Below the pieces are notes generated by a model. That model was not told the origin of the DNA and made no database searches. It saw only the letters and a list, made by a program, of their open reading frames with translations. Positions 11,401 to 23,158 of a stretch of 64,000 nucleotides of DNA are shown here, piece by piece (positions within the stretch are counted from its first letter, which is position 1; each line of letters opens with the position of its first letter). Origin of the DNA: Gnetum montanum (lineage: Eukaryota > Streptophyta > Gnetopsida > Gnetales > Gnetaceae); NCBI GenBank assembly GCA_015680685.1, contig MNCI01004170.1:266821-330820 (forward strand). The letters run 5' to 3'. Both the position numbers and the translations under genes were made by a program.

Positions 11401-12890
11401 GGAACTCATTTATCAAAATTATTTTAAGAAAGGCAATGTGACAACGATGCACAAACTCTGCAACTATATGCAAATTTTCTATGATATTACTTTGCCTCTA
11501 ACGTTTGAGTTTTGATGATTTCTCAGGTGGATCTCCTTCTATCAGATTATGCAACTTAAGCCAATAAAGATCTACTACACTTGGAGTAAAAAAAATAATA
11601 GGTGGTCCTAATTGATTCACCATGTCAGTTAGCTCTACTTTACATTTTCTTCAATAAGAAGGTGTACCATGAATGGATGTACCATATTGCATTAAATTAT
11701 CAACAATGACATGTGATGGAGCATTATTCAATTGTTCTCGTAGTTCTTCAATAGTTATGGGTGCATCAACAATATTTTTTTAAGAAAAATGCAGCGATAG
11801 ATTCCACAGTCTGTCTCCTTCTAATGATATTATAGATATAATACGTACAAATAAATCACACATCGTTGCTTAAATGTTATAAAAAACATTATGAATAATG
11901 ATAATAACAAACAAATAGAGAATTAATATTTANNNNNNNNNNNNNNNNNNNNNNNNNNNNNNNNNNNNNNNNNNNNNNNNNNNNNNNNNNNNNNNNNNNN
12001 NNNNNNNNNNNNNNNNNNNNNNNNNNNNNNNNNNNNNNNNNNNNNNNNNNNNNNNNNNNNNNNNNNNNNNNNNNNNNNNNNNNNNNNNNNNNNNNNNNNN
12101 NNNNNNNNNNNNNNNNNNNNNNNNNNNNNNNNNNNNNNNNNNNNNNNNNNNNNNNNNNNNNNNNNNNNNNNNNNNNNNNNNNNNNNNNNNNNNNNNNNNN
12201 NNNNNNNNNNNNNNNNNNNNNNNNNNNNNNNNNNNNNNNNNNNNNNNNNNNNNNNNNNNNNNNNNNNNNNNNNNNNNNNNNNNNNNNNNNNNNNNNNNNN
12301 NNNNNNNNNNNNNNNNNNNNNNNNNNNNNNNNNNNNNNNNNNNNNNNNNNNNNNNNNNNNNNNNNNNNNNNNNNNNNNNNNNNNNNNNNNNNNNNNNNNN
12401 NNNNNNNNNNNNNNNNNNNNNNNNNNNNNNNNNNNNNNNNNNNNNNNNNNNNNNNNNNNNNNNNNNNNNNNNNNNNNNNNNNNNNNNNNNNNNNNNNNNN
12501 NNNNNNNNNNNNNNNNNNNNNNNNNNNNNNNNNNNNNNNNNNNNNNNNNNNNNNNNNNNNNNNNNNNNNNNNNNNNNNNNNNNNNNNNNNNNNNNNNNNN
12601 NNNNNNNNNNNNNNNNNNNNNNNNNNNNNNNNNNNNNNNNNNNNNNNNNNNNNNNNNNNNAAGAATATTATGTTTCTTTTCATTAATGCACCTATTGCAT
12701 GTGGTTGAATCCAATAATATGCCAAGAAACATTTCATTGCATACATTGTAGGAATGTGGATTTGCAAAACTTCTAACTGAAATGTTAAAATTATGTATTG
12801 CTTGAGCAATTTTTTTACTTGCCTTTTGCAATCTTGGGAAAGACTGAATAGGTTCTAAAGAAGGCACTTTCATTGTTGGTGCACTGGCAA
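8345..12890 (-). pseudogene. Helitron Rep/helicase (RepHel) gene, broken
   Basis: The protein combines an HUH-type replication initiator with a PIF1-type 5'-3' helicase for rolling-circle transposition. In minus-strand order: an N-terminal segment ending TTCNRCINEK (12,873-12,661) precedes the assembly gap. A Rep core follows with GTPSY...KVELTDMVNQLGPP (about 11,670-11,600) and the two-histidine motif SPHVHGFLW (about 11,365-11,340). Next are FLNAVQRPTVCKPNTC (about 11,000-10,940) and YHMLYELPLVNYS (about 10,420). The helicase has Walker A GIASMGKSFLIGAL (about 9,570-9,530), Walker B-like DKMSFVG (about 9,310), LTVNLWPEVGLVNGALG (about 8,760) and TIHKSQGMTLDKA (about 8,520-8,480). DKMS replaces the usual DEMS. 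Stops and frameshifts are scattered throughout. The pair of catalytic tyrosines was not located with certainty. Confidence 0.88.
11933..12660. other. assembly gap (728 N)
   Basis: Run of N inside the Helitron Rep N-terminal region. Any apparent open frame across it is an artefact. Confidence 0.99.
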
Positions 12891-13100
12891 CATCTGTAGC
12901 TTCATTTATTCAATGAAATAAAATTTCCTTCTATCAACATTGCCTCTTTTGGTAATCACTCTTACTATAATATGGTTGTTCTTGATCTTCTTACAATTTT
13001 TGTTCTTCTTCATGTGTGATTTCTAGAACATATGTTGCTTGATTAACAAGCACAGATGCATTTCTAATGTCCTGCAAAAAATTTTCAAAATTTAAACTAA

Positions 13101-13755
13101 AAATTGAATTAAAATATGTACCAACTTGAGTATGGGCAAACACCAACCTCCATTTTTTCTTAATTATTTACATTATTAATATCAATAATGTGGATCATTG
13201 CATTGGTTGAATTTCCAAGTGATGAGAGGGGATTTGAAGTTGACGTAGCCTAAGAAAATATATGCAATGTAAGTATGTAAATAAAATGAGAAGATTTCCA
13301 TATGATAAATATTTGTTTTGAAATATTAAAAATGCATAAATTACATACTTATGAATTTCATANCATTACATACTCATGAATTTCATAGAATTAGTTGTTC
13401 TTCTCATTCATATCGTTTTGCTTCTTGTTTTAGAAATCATCTTCTCTCCTCTGCAATCATCGATTCTAGATTTTTAGTTTCTCTAAGCTGTGGTCATCCT
13501 CTACCTCAGCCATGCCCACGCGCACACCCACTACCACAACCTCCATGAATCGCATTACTTGTTTCAGTAGATGGTTATTATTGTTGATCTTGAAGAAAGT
13601 GTTCTTCACCTTCTCTATTGGGACTAATAGTAGCAAGATCCATGTTTTTGAAAATGCATGAATTCTAATATTGCACCTCTTAATCTTGTAACATGATGCC
13701 TAAGTTCAATATCTATAAATACTGCATCATACCATAACCGTCATCACCTTAACTA
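13101..13755. other. Helitron 5' flank or unassigned sequence
   Basis: No gene is recognised. A short near-duplicate (CATACTTATGAATTTCATA / CATACTCATGAATTTCATA) surrounds a single N at 13,363, which suggests a local assembly ambiguity. The Helitron 5' end may lie here. Confidence 0.4.
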
Positions 13756-13759
13756 TCAT

Positions 13760-13935
13760 CATGATTGTAACCCTCACCATTTTTATTAATAATAAATATT
13801 CATTATTACCCACTATTTATAATAAAAAATATTCATTATTACTGTAATCGCAATGGTCACCATTTATAATAATAATAACTATTCAATATTACCCATCATT
13901 TATAATAATAAATATTCATTATTATCCATGTCAGG
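13760..13935. repeat. AT-rich minisatellite (AATAAATATTCATTATTACCC)
   Basis: Four imperfect units of about 40 bp built around ATTTATAATAATAAATATTCATTATTACC. One interruption contains CGCAATGGTCACC. Confidence 0.7.
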
Positions 13936-13937
13936 GC

Positions 13938-14235
13938 CTACGTGTGAGGGAATACAAAGAGACAAATGGGGAGCCTAGGGATTGGGGGGGCATCAATTAA
14001 ATAGAGATTTAGCTCCCCTATAGTAACTCCTTGGCTTCCCTACATGTGGTGCATGAGCATGAGGGAATACGAAGAGACAAATGGGGAGCCCAAGGATCGA
14101 GGGGCATCAATCGAATAGAGATTCAGCTCCCCTGTAGTGACTCTTTGGCTCCTTGACTTTTCAGATTTAGCTCCCTTACAGTGACTCTTTGGCTCCACTG
14201 CACGTGGCGCGTGACATGGAGGGAAAAAAAAATAC
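13938..14235. repeat. tandem repeat of about 110 bp, 2.5 copies
   Basis: Two copies start at GAGGGAATACAAAGAGACAA (about 13,947) and GAGGGAATACGAAGAGACAA (about 14,060). A partial third copy (AGATTTAGCTCCCTTACAG, about 14,164) ends in GTGACATGGAGGGA. The units are GC-richer than the surroundings and contain the inverted words GGGGAGC and GCTCCCC. Confidence 0.8.
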
Positions 14236-15992
14236 ACTTCCCTCTTCCCCACCCCCCTCCCCCACCCCCATCACTCGAGACATGTTGGCTTCTCGGCCAA
14301 AATTACTTTGTTAAGTTTGCATTATCACAGGATATAGTGGAATCGATATGTATCAATAACATATCAATTCACATAATAGACTTTGACAAATTTCAAGTGT
14401 AGACATATCAATCCATCCCACCAAAATTGACTTGTATCAACCCAAATTTTATCCATATTCATAGAAATTATGATAAAATCAATAATATTGTAAAAAAGGA
14501 AATCTGGAACTCACCATAGAATAGAGATATCAATCCATACTGTGAATGCTATGAAGATCAACAATCAAGAAACATAGTAATCATGATTCAAATTTAGAAG
14601 TACCTACAATAGTATCGATCCATATCGATTTCCTCAATGTAAATCGATATTTATATCTTGTTAATTTTTTCCCAAATTTGAAGTGTAAGCTCTTATAGTA
14701 TAAAATGCAAGCACCTCATCCAAGAATGGAGATTCAATACCCAAGAGAACCCATGTCAATTTGAAATCATTTTGTTAATTCTTCTTTAAATTGTTAAATG
14801 AGCATTTGTTGAACCTTGTGGCAATTACAAACCATTAGAATCCATCGGTGAGATAATGAGGTTGCTACACTATGAAAGAGCAAGGTAGAATCATAGATTA
14901 GGTGATGTCTCCCCTATGATCCTCATAACTCATGATTTATACTCAATGATTTTAATTTTGGTTTAATCATTCAATTTCCACTCTGAAACTTACGATTAGA
15001 AGTTAAGATGAAAGTTTATGATTTGGTTTATGAGTGACAATCATAACCATGGGATTTGATTGGATTTGAATTTAACTATTTACTATCTTGATGATTTCTT
15101 TGACTTTCAACTATTCCTCCAAAAATATGACTTGTGGCTTAGTCACAAATGAGGTGAAATTGCTACAACAAAGGTAATCTAGCCCAAAAATTTTAGTTGG
15201 CTCATCAAGAACCCTAGGACACTAACTTTGACAATGTAACTAATGATAATTAGTGTTAGTAACCTAGGCCTAACTATATGTATAACTTAGTTACTTAATC
15301 ATAAGATCCAAGACACCAAAAATACTTAGATTTATTAGTCATAACTATCATATTCTTAAAGATGATTAGTTGATCTAATTTATAATCCTAATAAGATGTA
15401 GTTTAAACTATCATCTAATTATCATATTTTCAAATGATTAATTTAATATCACTAGTGGGTTTAAAAGATTAAAAAATGCTAGAAAAAATTATTTATATGT
15501 TTAAATTGAATATTAGATGTTCAAGTTATGCTAAATTTAACTCCTAAGACTATTAAGGCATAGTTAAGGAAGAGGATTAAAAATTAATTTTTTAGAGTTC
15601 TACATGGTGGATTTGACTTTATCATTGCATCCAAAATATAAAAATCTCCTAGAAGAAAATATTTATTTGTCCAAGAAGAATTTCAAGATCAAAAATTATG
15701 GTCATTTTTGTCAGCACAGATTTCAAAACTTCCAAAGAGATCACCTATCCTAGTAGTACTCCAAAACTAGTGCATTTAATTGAAAAGTTTATAAATCTTC
15801 TACTAATAACAATCCATTTTATCATGTTTTGATATTTGAAATTAATTTTAAATTTGAAATTTTAAAATTTAAATTTTCCCACTAAGGGAGGTGTGGACTA
15901 GTAGTGTCTATGGTCATTGAGGAAGATGTAGACCTTATTAGTGTCCACAAACACTATAGGTAACATTGTCAGGATTGCAAGTATATAACTAG
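14236..15992. other. intergenic, no gene recognised
   Basis: AT-rich sequence with a C/A-rich stretch at 14,240-14,275. No domain, terminal repeat or convincing open frame is seen on either strand. Confidence 0.5.
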
Positions 15993-16868
15993 TGTAGGAA
16001 AACCTCTTCTAATTCTCTTTTCTTCTCCTTACTAGTGATTTTAGTAGGCTTCAAACACTAGAAGGATGTCTAGGAGGTCCAAAAAACATCTTCGCTAAGA
16101 GCTAAGACTTCATAAGAGATGTCTAGAAAGTGCTTGAGACATTTGGCTAGTTACAAAGATGTCTCTCCCTAACTAGAGATATCTCTTCTACACTAGAGAC
16201 ATCTATAGTAAGACATCTCTATCTAGGTGAGGACATCTCTCATGCATAGAAGACATCTCCCAAACCTTGGAGACATCTCTTCTTAAAGTTAGTTTTAATA
16301 GAAAGATGTCTCTTTAGGCTTGAAGGTGATCTATATGACTAGGAAAAAGATCTAAGGTGGAAATTTTAAATTTGGAAACATCTGAAAAAGATGAGGAAAG
16401 GATAGAAAAAACTTAGAATCTTAAAGTTAAACTTGGAAAAAGGTTTCTAAATTTTTTGTCTTGATTTTTCAATAAACATTATTGTATTTCATGTTTTTGA
16501 GAGGAGATGAGAGATTATAATTAAAGAGAGTGGCATGAGAGAATAAGTTGTAAGTGCATGATTGTGCATGAAAATTTATGATCAAATTGTGTGTATGTGA
16601 CTCATGTGCTAGTATGATTCTGATCTCATTTGGTTATGCCTTGCATTAAGGACAATTATAGTGTGGTTATAGACCCTCAGGCTCTACAATGTGATTTGAG
16701 TATTATGAATGATTAATGAATGTTTGTGGGTTGTGGAACCATGGATTATAATCTTCTTACATTAATTAAAGATATCTACTTTTATCATTTTCTAGCATAT
16801 TTAATCATCTTTTATAATATTTAAATTTAGTAAAAACTAAAGGTTAAATTAATAGAAGTAAACCTACT
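15993..16868 (+). repeat. E1 5' LTR
   Basis: Starts TGTAGGAA and ends ...CCTACT, an imperfect TGTAGG...CCTACA terminal inversion. The U3 part (16,060-16,330) is crowded with AGACATCTC / GATGTCTC words. It matches 21,634-22,510 along its whole length with moderate divergence. Confidence 0.88.
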
Positions 16869-16878
16869 TTAGATTTAT

Positions 16879-16896
16879 TGGTATCAAAGCATTTGG
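16879..16896 (+). promoter_or_regulatory. E1 primer-binding site (tRNA-iMet type)
   Basis: TGGTATCAAAGCATTTGG lies 10 bp after the LTR end. It matches the usual TGGTATCAGAGC primer site, with one G-to-A change in the first 12 bases. Confidence 0.85.
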
Positions 16897-16943
16897 TTGA
16901 TTATTTCTTGGGAAGATTAGTTGTATATTTTTGTTAAATTCAA

Positions 16944-18190
16944 ATGATGCCTAAGAAGAAACAAGTGTAAGCCCTAAATACAGACATGATGAACATGAAC
17001 AATACCTTTCAACTAAAGGTTGTTATATTGCATGAGATCAATGCCAAGGTAGCTAGGAATATAGGTCCCAGCCATATTCTAAGTTACATAGATGACAAGC
17101 ATTCATGTTCAAATAGTGATAAATAAGTTTTTCAACTTGGTGAAGTAGGAGAAGATGATGAGGAAGGATAACCTAAATATGGGAGTGTTGAAATCCATAA
17201 GCCCAATATTGCAATGGGAGAGAATCACCTTCTTCATATCAAAGTTCCCAAAGCTCCATTGGTGGCCACTACTTCTTCTCAAGATAATCTTGATAATAAA
17301 TATAACATAAGACTTGCTAGAATGTTAAGAAATTATACTAGACTTATGTATGTAGAACTAAATACTTTCAATTGTGTAGATGATACTAGTGCTTTCTCAA
17401 GTTGGCTGAAGACACTTGACAAGCATTTCAAGTTGGAAGAGGTACCAAATTAGTTAAGCGTACCTATTGCTAAATCTAGATTAGAAGGTATGACTTTTAC
17501 TTAGTAGGAAAAGGAGTCCCAAAGTTATGAAAGATAAAATGGACAACTTATTAGAGATTAGAATTTGATGAAATATAGGTTGAGAAGAAAATTTGAGTAG
17601 TCTTATCAAAGATAAGAGACAATCATAAAGTTCAAATTCCTACGGCAAGGTGACAAAGATGTTAAGGATTTTTAGATCAAATTTTGGGAACTATTACATC
17701 AAGCTAAGGTAAACTTGGAGGAGTATGAATAGGCTTCAATCTTTCTAGGAGGTCTCAAAATGGTGTATCAACAAGATTTATTATTTTATGAGCCACAAAC
17801 GCTTGATGAGGCTTATTATTTGACATTGAAGGTAGAAAAGAAACTTAGATGTGGGAATAGGGGAAAATAAGCTTCTAAGGAAAAGGAAAAGGGATCCAAT
17901 TTTAAATTAGAAGAAAAATATGGCAACCATTACAAGAAGATAGAAATGGGTGATGAAAGAGGAAAATCCAAGAAGGACCGAGGCAAGAAAGACAAGGATC
18001 AAGGCAATAGCACATCCAAAATTCAATGCTTCAAGTATGGAGAATGAGAACATAAGCAATATGAATGTTCACTTTTCAAGATAGCCAACAGAAAGGATGT
18101 ACAAACCATGGAAGTATAGGAGACATCCAACCAAGCTATTCAAAGAGATAACCTTAATGCTTATAAGATTGAAAACATTTTTGAATTAAA
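16944..18190 (+). pseudogene. E1 gag (broken)
   Basis: Structural protein that would package element RNA. The frame starts at ATG 16,944/16,947 (MPKKKQV) and stays mostly in one register to about 18,190, with about a dozen stops. A capsid-like part has FSSWLKTLDKHFKLEEVPN (about 17,398-17,453) and FLRQGDKDVKDF (17,630). A Lys-rich stretch (KSKKDRGKKDKDQG, about 17,967-18,006) precedes one zinc knuckle at 18,027-18,068, reading C-x2-Y-x4-H-x4-C. The second Cys is mutated to Tyr and a stop lies inside. Confidence 0.8.
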
Positions 18191-18194
18191 TTCC

Positions 18195-18560
18195 TATGGA
18201 TTCATGAGGAATGTGAGTAAAGGAGACCATCCTACTAGAAAACTATTACATTGGATTAGGACTAAATTTTTTCTTAGTAAGGAATGGAATCATATTTTTA
18301 TTAATGGGGAAGACCAAGAAAATATTATTTCATCTAGAATAGTTGCTAGATTAGGTTTGCTAACTAATCCTAATCCAAGACCCTACAAGATACGTTGGTT
18401 GTCAAGAGATTTCTCTCAAGAAGTAAGAGAGAAATGTGTTTTGAAATTAAAAATTAGGGTTTTTCATGAAATTTTGAAATGTGATGTAATTTTAATTGAT
18501 TATGATAATGTAATTCTTGGTAGACCTTGGAATTTTTACAATGATTCTTAATTTGATGGG
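18195..18560 (+). pseudogene. E1 protease region (broken)
   Basis: Aspartic-protease region of the Pol polyprotein. It carries the family text ENIISSRIVARLGLLTNPNPRPYKIRWLS and, at the end, CDVILIDYDNVILGRPWNFYND; the LGRPW box is typical of Ty3/gypsy protease. The active-site D-S/T-G is not intact: the expected place reads FINGEDQENIIS. The frame 18,204-18,551 is uninterrupted. Confidence 0.75.
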
Positions 18561-18699
18561 GCAAGAAATGTATGGAGTGTGGCTAGATCTAATGGAATCC
18601 ATGAGTTAATTCCTATGAGAGTTAAACAAGTGAAGCAGTAAAGCTCACTTACTTCCTTAATCCTTATAAGAGAGAAAATATATTAAGGAACATGATAAG

Positions 18700-20150
18700 T
18701 ATGATTTTGGTTTTGCTTTTGTATCAACTAGCCAGGATGATGTATAGGTATAACTTCCAACAATTTTGAAAGGATTAAAGGAATAATTTCCTAAGGTATT
18801 CAAGGGGAAATTAGATGAATTACCACTAATGAAGAATCTACAACACCAAATTAATTTTATCTCTAGTGCTACCATTCCAAATAAGAGAGCATACTAGGTG
18901 GCACCAAATTAGTGAGCAGAATTACAAAGGTAAGTCAAAGATTTACTTGCAAATGGCTTCATGAGGGAATTCATTACACCTTGTGCAATTTCAACATTCC
19001 TTATGACAAAAAAGAATAGTGATGAATGAAGGATGTGCATTGATTCTATGATAGTAAAAAAGTTAGCAGTGATGTACATGTTTCCTATTCCAAAGATGGA
19101 TAATATCCTTGATGTCCTTACCAATGTAGAAGTTTTTAGTAAAATTGATTTAAAGAGTGGATATCATCAAATTCAAATCAAACCTAGTGATGAATGAAAG
19201 ACAACATTTAAAACACCCAATGGGTTATTTAAGTGGTTGATGATGTCATTTTGGTTCCCAAATTCACCAACTATTTTCATGAGGTTGATGCATGATGTAC
19301 TCAAAGACATGATTGGTAAGTATTGTATTATCTTTTTTGACGATATTTTGATGTAAATCTCTAATGAGAAGAAGCACTTGAATCACTTGAGGAGAGTATG
19401 TCTGAAATTAATGAAGGCACATTCAATGATAAATGTGAAGAAAAGTCATTTATTAAGAAGGGAAATCACATACTTAGGACATGTGATTTCTAAAAACTAA
19501 ATTCAAATGGAGGCTACCAAGGTAAGGGCTATTCAAGATTGGTCAGCTCCTAAGAAGGTTGAAGAGGTAAGATCATTTCTTGGTTTAGCAAGCTTTTATT
19601 TGATATTCATAAAAACATTTCAGTGATATTTCTTATCCTATGTTTTCTTTATTAATGAAAAATAAATATTTTAGGTAGGGTGATGAAATTCAAAGGATCT
19701 TTGACTTGCTAAAAGAAAAAATTACCAGTGAAAAAGTGCTTGCAATTTTAGATTTTCAAAAGCTTTTTCAAATAAACATGAATGCAAGTGGACTTGCCAT
19801 TGGTAGGGCACTTTCACAAGAAGATAGGCATGTTGCTTTCTTTTAACAAAAGTTGAATGAATCAAGGCAAAAATATAGTATCTATGAGAAGGAGTTATGC
19901 ATTATTCTTCAAGTAAGCAAGCATTGAAGGTATTATGTGTTGCCTAAAGAGTTCACCTTGATGATGGACCATAAAGCACTTTAGTTTCTAAACTCTTAAA
20001 AAAATTTGAGTGCTAAACACATGAAATGAGTTGTACATGTACAAGAGTTCAATTTTGTGCTCAAGCACAAAAGTGAAAAAGTTAATATGGTGGCTAATGC
20101 ATTGTCTAGGATGCCTATGATGAATTTCAATGTGCCTTAGATCAAAGGTA
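18700..20150 (+). pseudogene. E1 reverse transcriptase and RNase H (broken)
   Basis: RT motifs in order: LLANGFMREFITPC (about 18,940), KIDLKSGYHQIQIKPSDE (about 19,140-19,195), and catalytic IIFFDDIL (about 19,328-19,350). A long connection domain and RNase H follow, with ILDFQKLFQINMNASG (about 19,745; the first catalytic Asp is Asn, from usual DAS to NAS). YEKELC (about 19,885) and LMMDHKAL (about 19,960) come next. Several single-base stops and frameshifts make it non-functional. Confidence 0.85.
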
Positions 20151-20319
20151 TTTGCTATGTCATGCTAATTTATATGAATATAATTCAAATTCTGGGTAGA
20201 TTTGGAAAAACCTGAAGGAAAATTGTTAAGCAGGATAAATCAATGGAGGGACTATCATATTTAAGAGGACCTGTTATTTAAAAATGGAAAGGTATGTGTT
20301 TTCAAATATAATTTTAGGA

Positions 20320-21570
20320 AGAAGATTTTATTTAAAAAGAATTGTAATAGCACAGTAGGTCATATAGGTATGGATAAAACATTAGAACTTATGATTAGAT
20401 ATTATTTTTGGCCAAGTATGGCAATTGAAGTTTCATAGTTTGTAAAGAAGTATTTGACTTATCAGAAATTCAAAGATAAAGGAGTGAATGGAAATTACAT
20501 GCCTTTGTCAATTTCCAAGGTTCCATGGGAAAGTGTGTTAATGGATTTTGTGAGTGGTATTTCAAAAACCAAAAGTGAGAATGATACTATTTTTTTTGTG
20601 GTGGACAAGTTCTCCAAGATGATACACTTCATTCCACGCAAAAAGGTAAGTGATGCTTCTCATGTTGCGAATTTATTTTTCCAACATTTTATAAAGTTGT
20701 GTTTTATTCCTTTGAATATTGTTAGTGATAGAGACTTTGAATTCACTACTAATTTTTAAGATCCCTATTAAAAATGTTAGGGACAAAGTTAAATTTTTCT
20801 AGTGCAAATCATCGATAATTTGATGGCCAAATGGAGGTGGTAAATAAATCCCTACTAAATATTTTGAGATGTTTATGTAATGGATACTTCAATTAGTGGG
20901 AAATTTTGTTATCTCATGTTGAATTTTCTTATAATAATGCTTTCCATGTTGCTATTGGTAAGAGCTAATTTGAGGTGGACTATAATTTTTATCCTAAGAC
21001 GGTGGACAATTTGAAGAGCTTTAAGGCAGAAGCTCAACTTAGTGCTAGTTTTATGCAAGAGATGAGGGATCTCCATGCACAAGTAAAGGAAAATTTAAAG
21101 AAGAAAGCTAAAGAGAGAGTCTTCAAGAGGAATGAGGAAAAGTGGAAGCATGTTTTTGTAGTTGGTGATTTAGTTTAGATGTAATTGAAGAAGAAGAGAT
21201 TGAGAAGTATCAAATTTTCCAAGTTGAAAGCCAAGAAGATATGACCTTTTAGAATAAAGGCCAAAATTAATGATAATGCTTTTGAAATTGATTTACCAAA
21301 CAATGTTGGTATGTCTTTTATGTTTAATGTTATAGATCTTATGCATTACTATGGACTAGCTTATAATGAAACCATATAGGATAGCCTTAAAGATTTAAAG
21401 GAGGATATTGATAAGTCCAAGCATTCAATGGAAAGAAAAGTTATCATACTCAAGTAGAGGAAAGCTTCAAATACTTTGGAAGTAAAGAGGCATTAGTATT
21501 TGATCCATTAAGAGGATCAATCTATTGATGATGATGAATAGCTCCATGAGACAAAACTTGTTGAGTAGGA
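20320..21570 (+). pseudogene. E1 integrase with chromodomain-like tail (broken)
   Basis: Integrase inserts the cDNA into the chromosome. The zinc-finger part has VGHIGMDKTLELMIRYYFWP (about 20,360-20,420), but both Cys of the CxxC have become Tyr (YLTYQK). The catalytic core keeps LMDFVSG (20,540) and IVSDRDFEF (20,720), then FDGQMEVVNKSLL with the third acidic residue Glu (about 20,820). A C-terminal FRIKAKINDNAFEIDLP box lies at about 21,250. The final stretch (21,473-21,570) reads LEVKRH-YLIH-EDQSIDDDE-LHETKLVE (stops as dashes), resembling the degenerate chromodomain of plant chromoviruses. Confidence 0.8.
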
Positions 21571-21633
21571 GATTACTTTTACCCCTGCTCCCTTGTTTAC
21601 ATGAGTTCACTTGTTGAAGGGTGGGAGAGTTAG

Positions 21634-22510
21634 TATAGGAACACCTCTTTTGATTTCCTTTTCTTCTTCTTACAAGCAGTTTTTGCATGTTTATGACATT
21701 AGAAAGATCTTTGGAAGTTCTAGGAGACATTTTGGCTAAGAGCTAAGCCTTCCTAGGAGACATTTGGAAAGTACTGAAGATGTCTAGCTAATTGTTGAGA
21801 TGTCTCTCCTTGACTAGAGACATCTCTAGAAAGACATCTCTCCTACACTAGAAACATTTCTATCCAAGTGAAGAAATTTTTCATGCACAGAAGACATCTT
21901 TCAAACCTTGGAGACGTCTCTCCTGAAAGTTGAAATTAATAGAAAGACATCTCTTTAAGCCTGAAGATGACTTGTATGATTGGGGAAAAGATCTGAGGTG
22001 GAGGTTTCAAGTTGGGAAACAATTGAAAAAGATGAGAAAATGATAGAAGTAGCTAAGAATCTTTAAGTTGAGCTTAGAGAAAGGTTTTTAGCTTTATCAT
22101 CTAAATTTTTTAATAAATATTATTATTGTTTCATGTTTTTGAGAGGAGATGAAAGATGAGAACTAAGAAAAGTGGCATGAACACATAAGTTGTGAGTGCA
22201 TGATTGTGTCTATGGCTCTATGGTTAAGGTATGTTTTTCTATGTCTCTTATGTGCTTGTATCAGTTTGATCTCATTCAGTTATGCCTTACATTGAGGAAA
22301 ATTATTATGTGGTTATAAAGACTCAGGCTCTATAATGTCATTTGAGTGTTGTAAGGGACAAATGTTTGTGGGTTGTGGAATCACGTATTTTAATCTTCTT
22401 ACATTAATTGAAGATAGCTAGTTTTCTCGTTTTCTAGCATATTGAATTTTCTTTCATAATATTTAGATTTAGTGGGAATTGAAGGTTAAATTAATAGAAG
22501 TGAACCTGCT
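21634..22510 (+). repeat. E1 3' LTR
   Basis: Starts TATAGGAA (TG changed to TA) after the purine tract GAAGGGTGGGAGAG and ends ...CCTGCT. It is the same length as the 5' LTR within one base and carries the same AGACATCTC-rich U3. Confidence 0.88.
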
Positions 22511-23153
22511 CCAACACCTTCATAAAAGGTAGAGTAAATGTCAAAAATTCTAGCAATGAGGGTTTTGGATAGGTGCAGGCACACAAAGTGGAAATTGGCA
22601 ATGTATGATAGGTGAGAATGGTGCACAACAGGTGGAAAGAAAATGTAATAGACAAGGATTATGCATAATGACCAATAGAGGTGTACCCAAGAAAGCATAG
22701 CAATGATAATGAAGCAAGTAGAGAGGGCAAGGAAGCAAAAGAGTAATGTGTAGGCAAGCAAAAGGCAAGGGTTCTTGTAGTGGCTTCTTTCTAGGACCAA
22801 TGCAACTTGGACCAACATAATCCCCTACAAGATTACATGATCCTTCATAGGCTACTACAAGTATGTAATTTTTTTTATTTTTGAAACATGATAGTTAAGG
22901 GTGGTAGGTATGGTGATAGGCAATAACAATGAAAGATGAGAAGTGGGAAAGCATAGTGATAGAATGCATGATAGAGATTACCAAAGTGATAGTGTGGGGA
23001 GGGACTATAGCAATGGTGTGCACACAATGGCAAGGGTCTGGCATGCCAATCTTAGTAGACATTTTTGGTTGATAGATAGTTGCCTACCTTGCATAAAGGT
23101 GTAGCTAGGCATCATTATAGGATGTGTTCCCACCATCCCTTACAACATAGTAG
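22511..23153. other. intergenic sequence between E1 and E2
   Basis: No coding signal is recognised. The right part contains CTTACAACATAGTAGGACAT, which resembles CTTACAACATGGTAGGGCAT on the far side of E2 (about 32,870), so E2 landed in a small tandem repeat. Confidence 0.5.
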
Positions 23154-23158
23154 GACAT
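23154..23158. repeat. E2 target-site duplication, left (GACAT)
   Basis: GACAT immediately before the 5' LTR. An identical copy follows the 3' LTR. Confidence 0.9.

Larger units (their letters stand above)
7261..13100 (-). mobile_element. Helitron (rolling-circle transposon), decayed, minus strand
   Basis: The element is identified by a Rep/helicase gene on the minus strand (see the gene entry). Its candidate 3' terminus is CTAG at 7,264-7,261 on the minus strand, followed by T, which fits the Helitron rule of a CTRR end inserted between A and T. Just inside it is a GC-rich AGCCC(G/A)YGAAAC segment resembling the usual subterminal hairpin, now imperfect. The 5' end (TC) cannot be fixed; it lies to the right of about 13,000. 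The element includes the N gap at 11,933-12,660. Confidence 0.75.
15993..22510 (+). mobile_element. E1: Ty3/gypsy LTR retrotransposon, probably a chromovirus, decayed
   Basis: Two LTRs of matching length (876 and 877 bp) flank gag, protease, RT, RNase H, integrase and a chromodomain-like tail. The domain order (INT after RNase H) is that of Ty3/gypsy. The primer-binding site starts TGGTATCAAAGC (initiator-Met tRNA type) and the polypurine tract is GAAGGGTGGGAGAG (21,616-21,629). No 5-bp target duplication is visible (ACTAG on the left, CCAAC on the right), so the insertion is old or rearranged. Many TAG/TAA codons stand where Gln or Trp is expected. Confidence 0.88.

Noticed and set aside
11889-12873. 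Open frames of about 300 residues across the first N gap
   Set aside because: They consist mostly of N-derived unknown residues; the real information is only the Helitron Rep text on the right side of the gap.
13760-13935. CRISPR-like array
   Set aside because: Units are AT-rich, contiguous and without unique spacers of constant length; it is a simple minisatellite in plant DNA.
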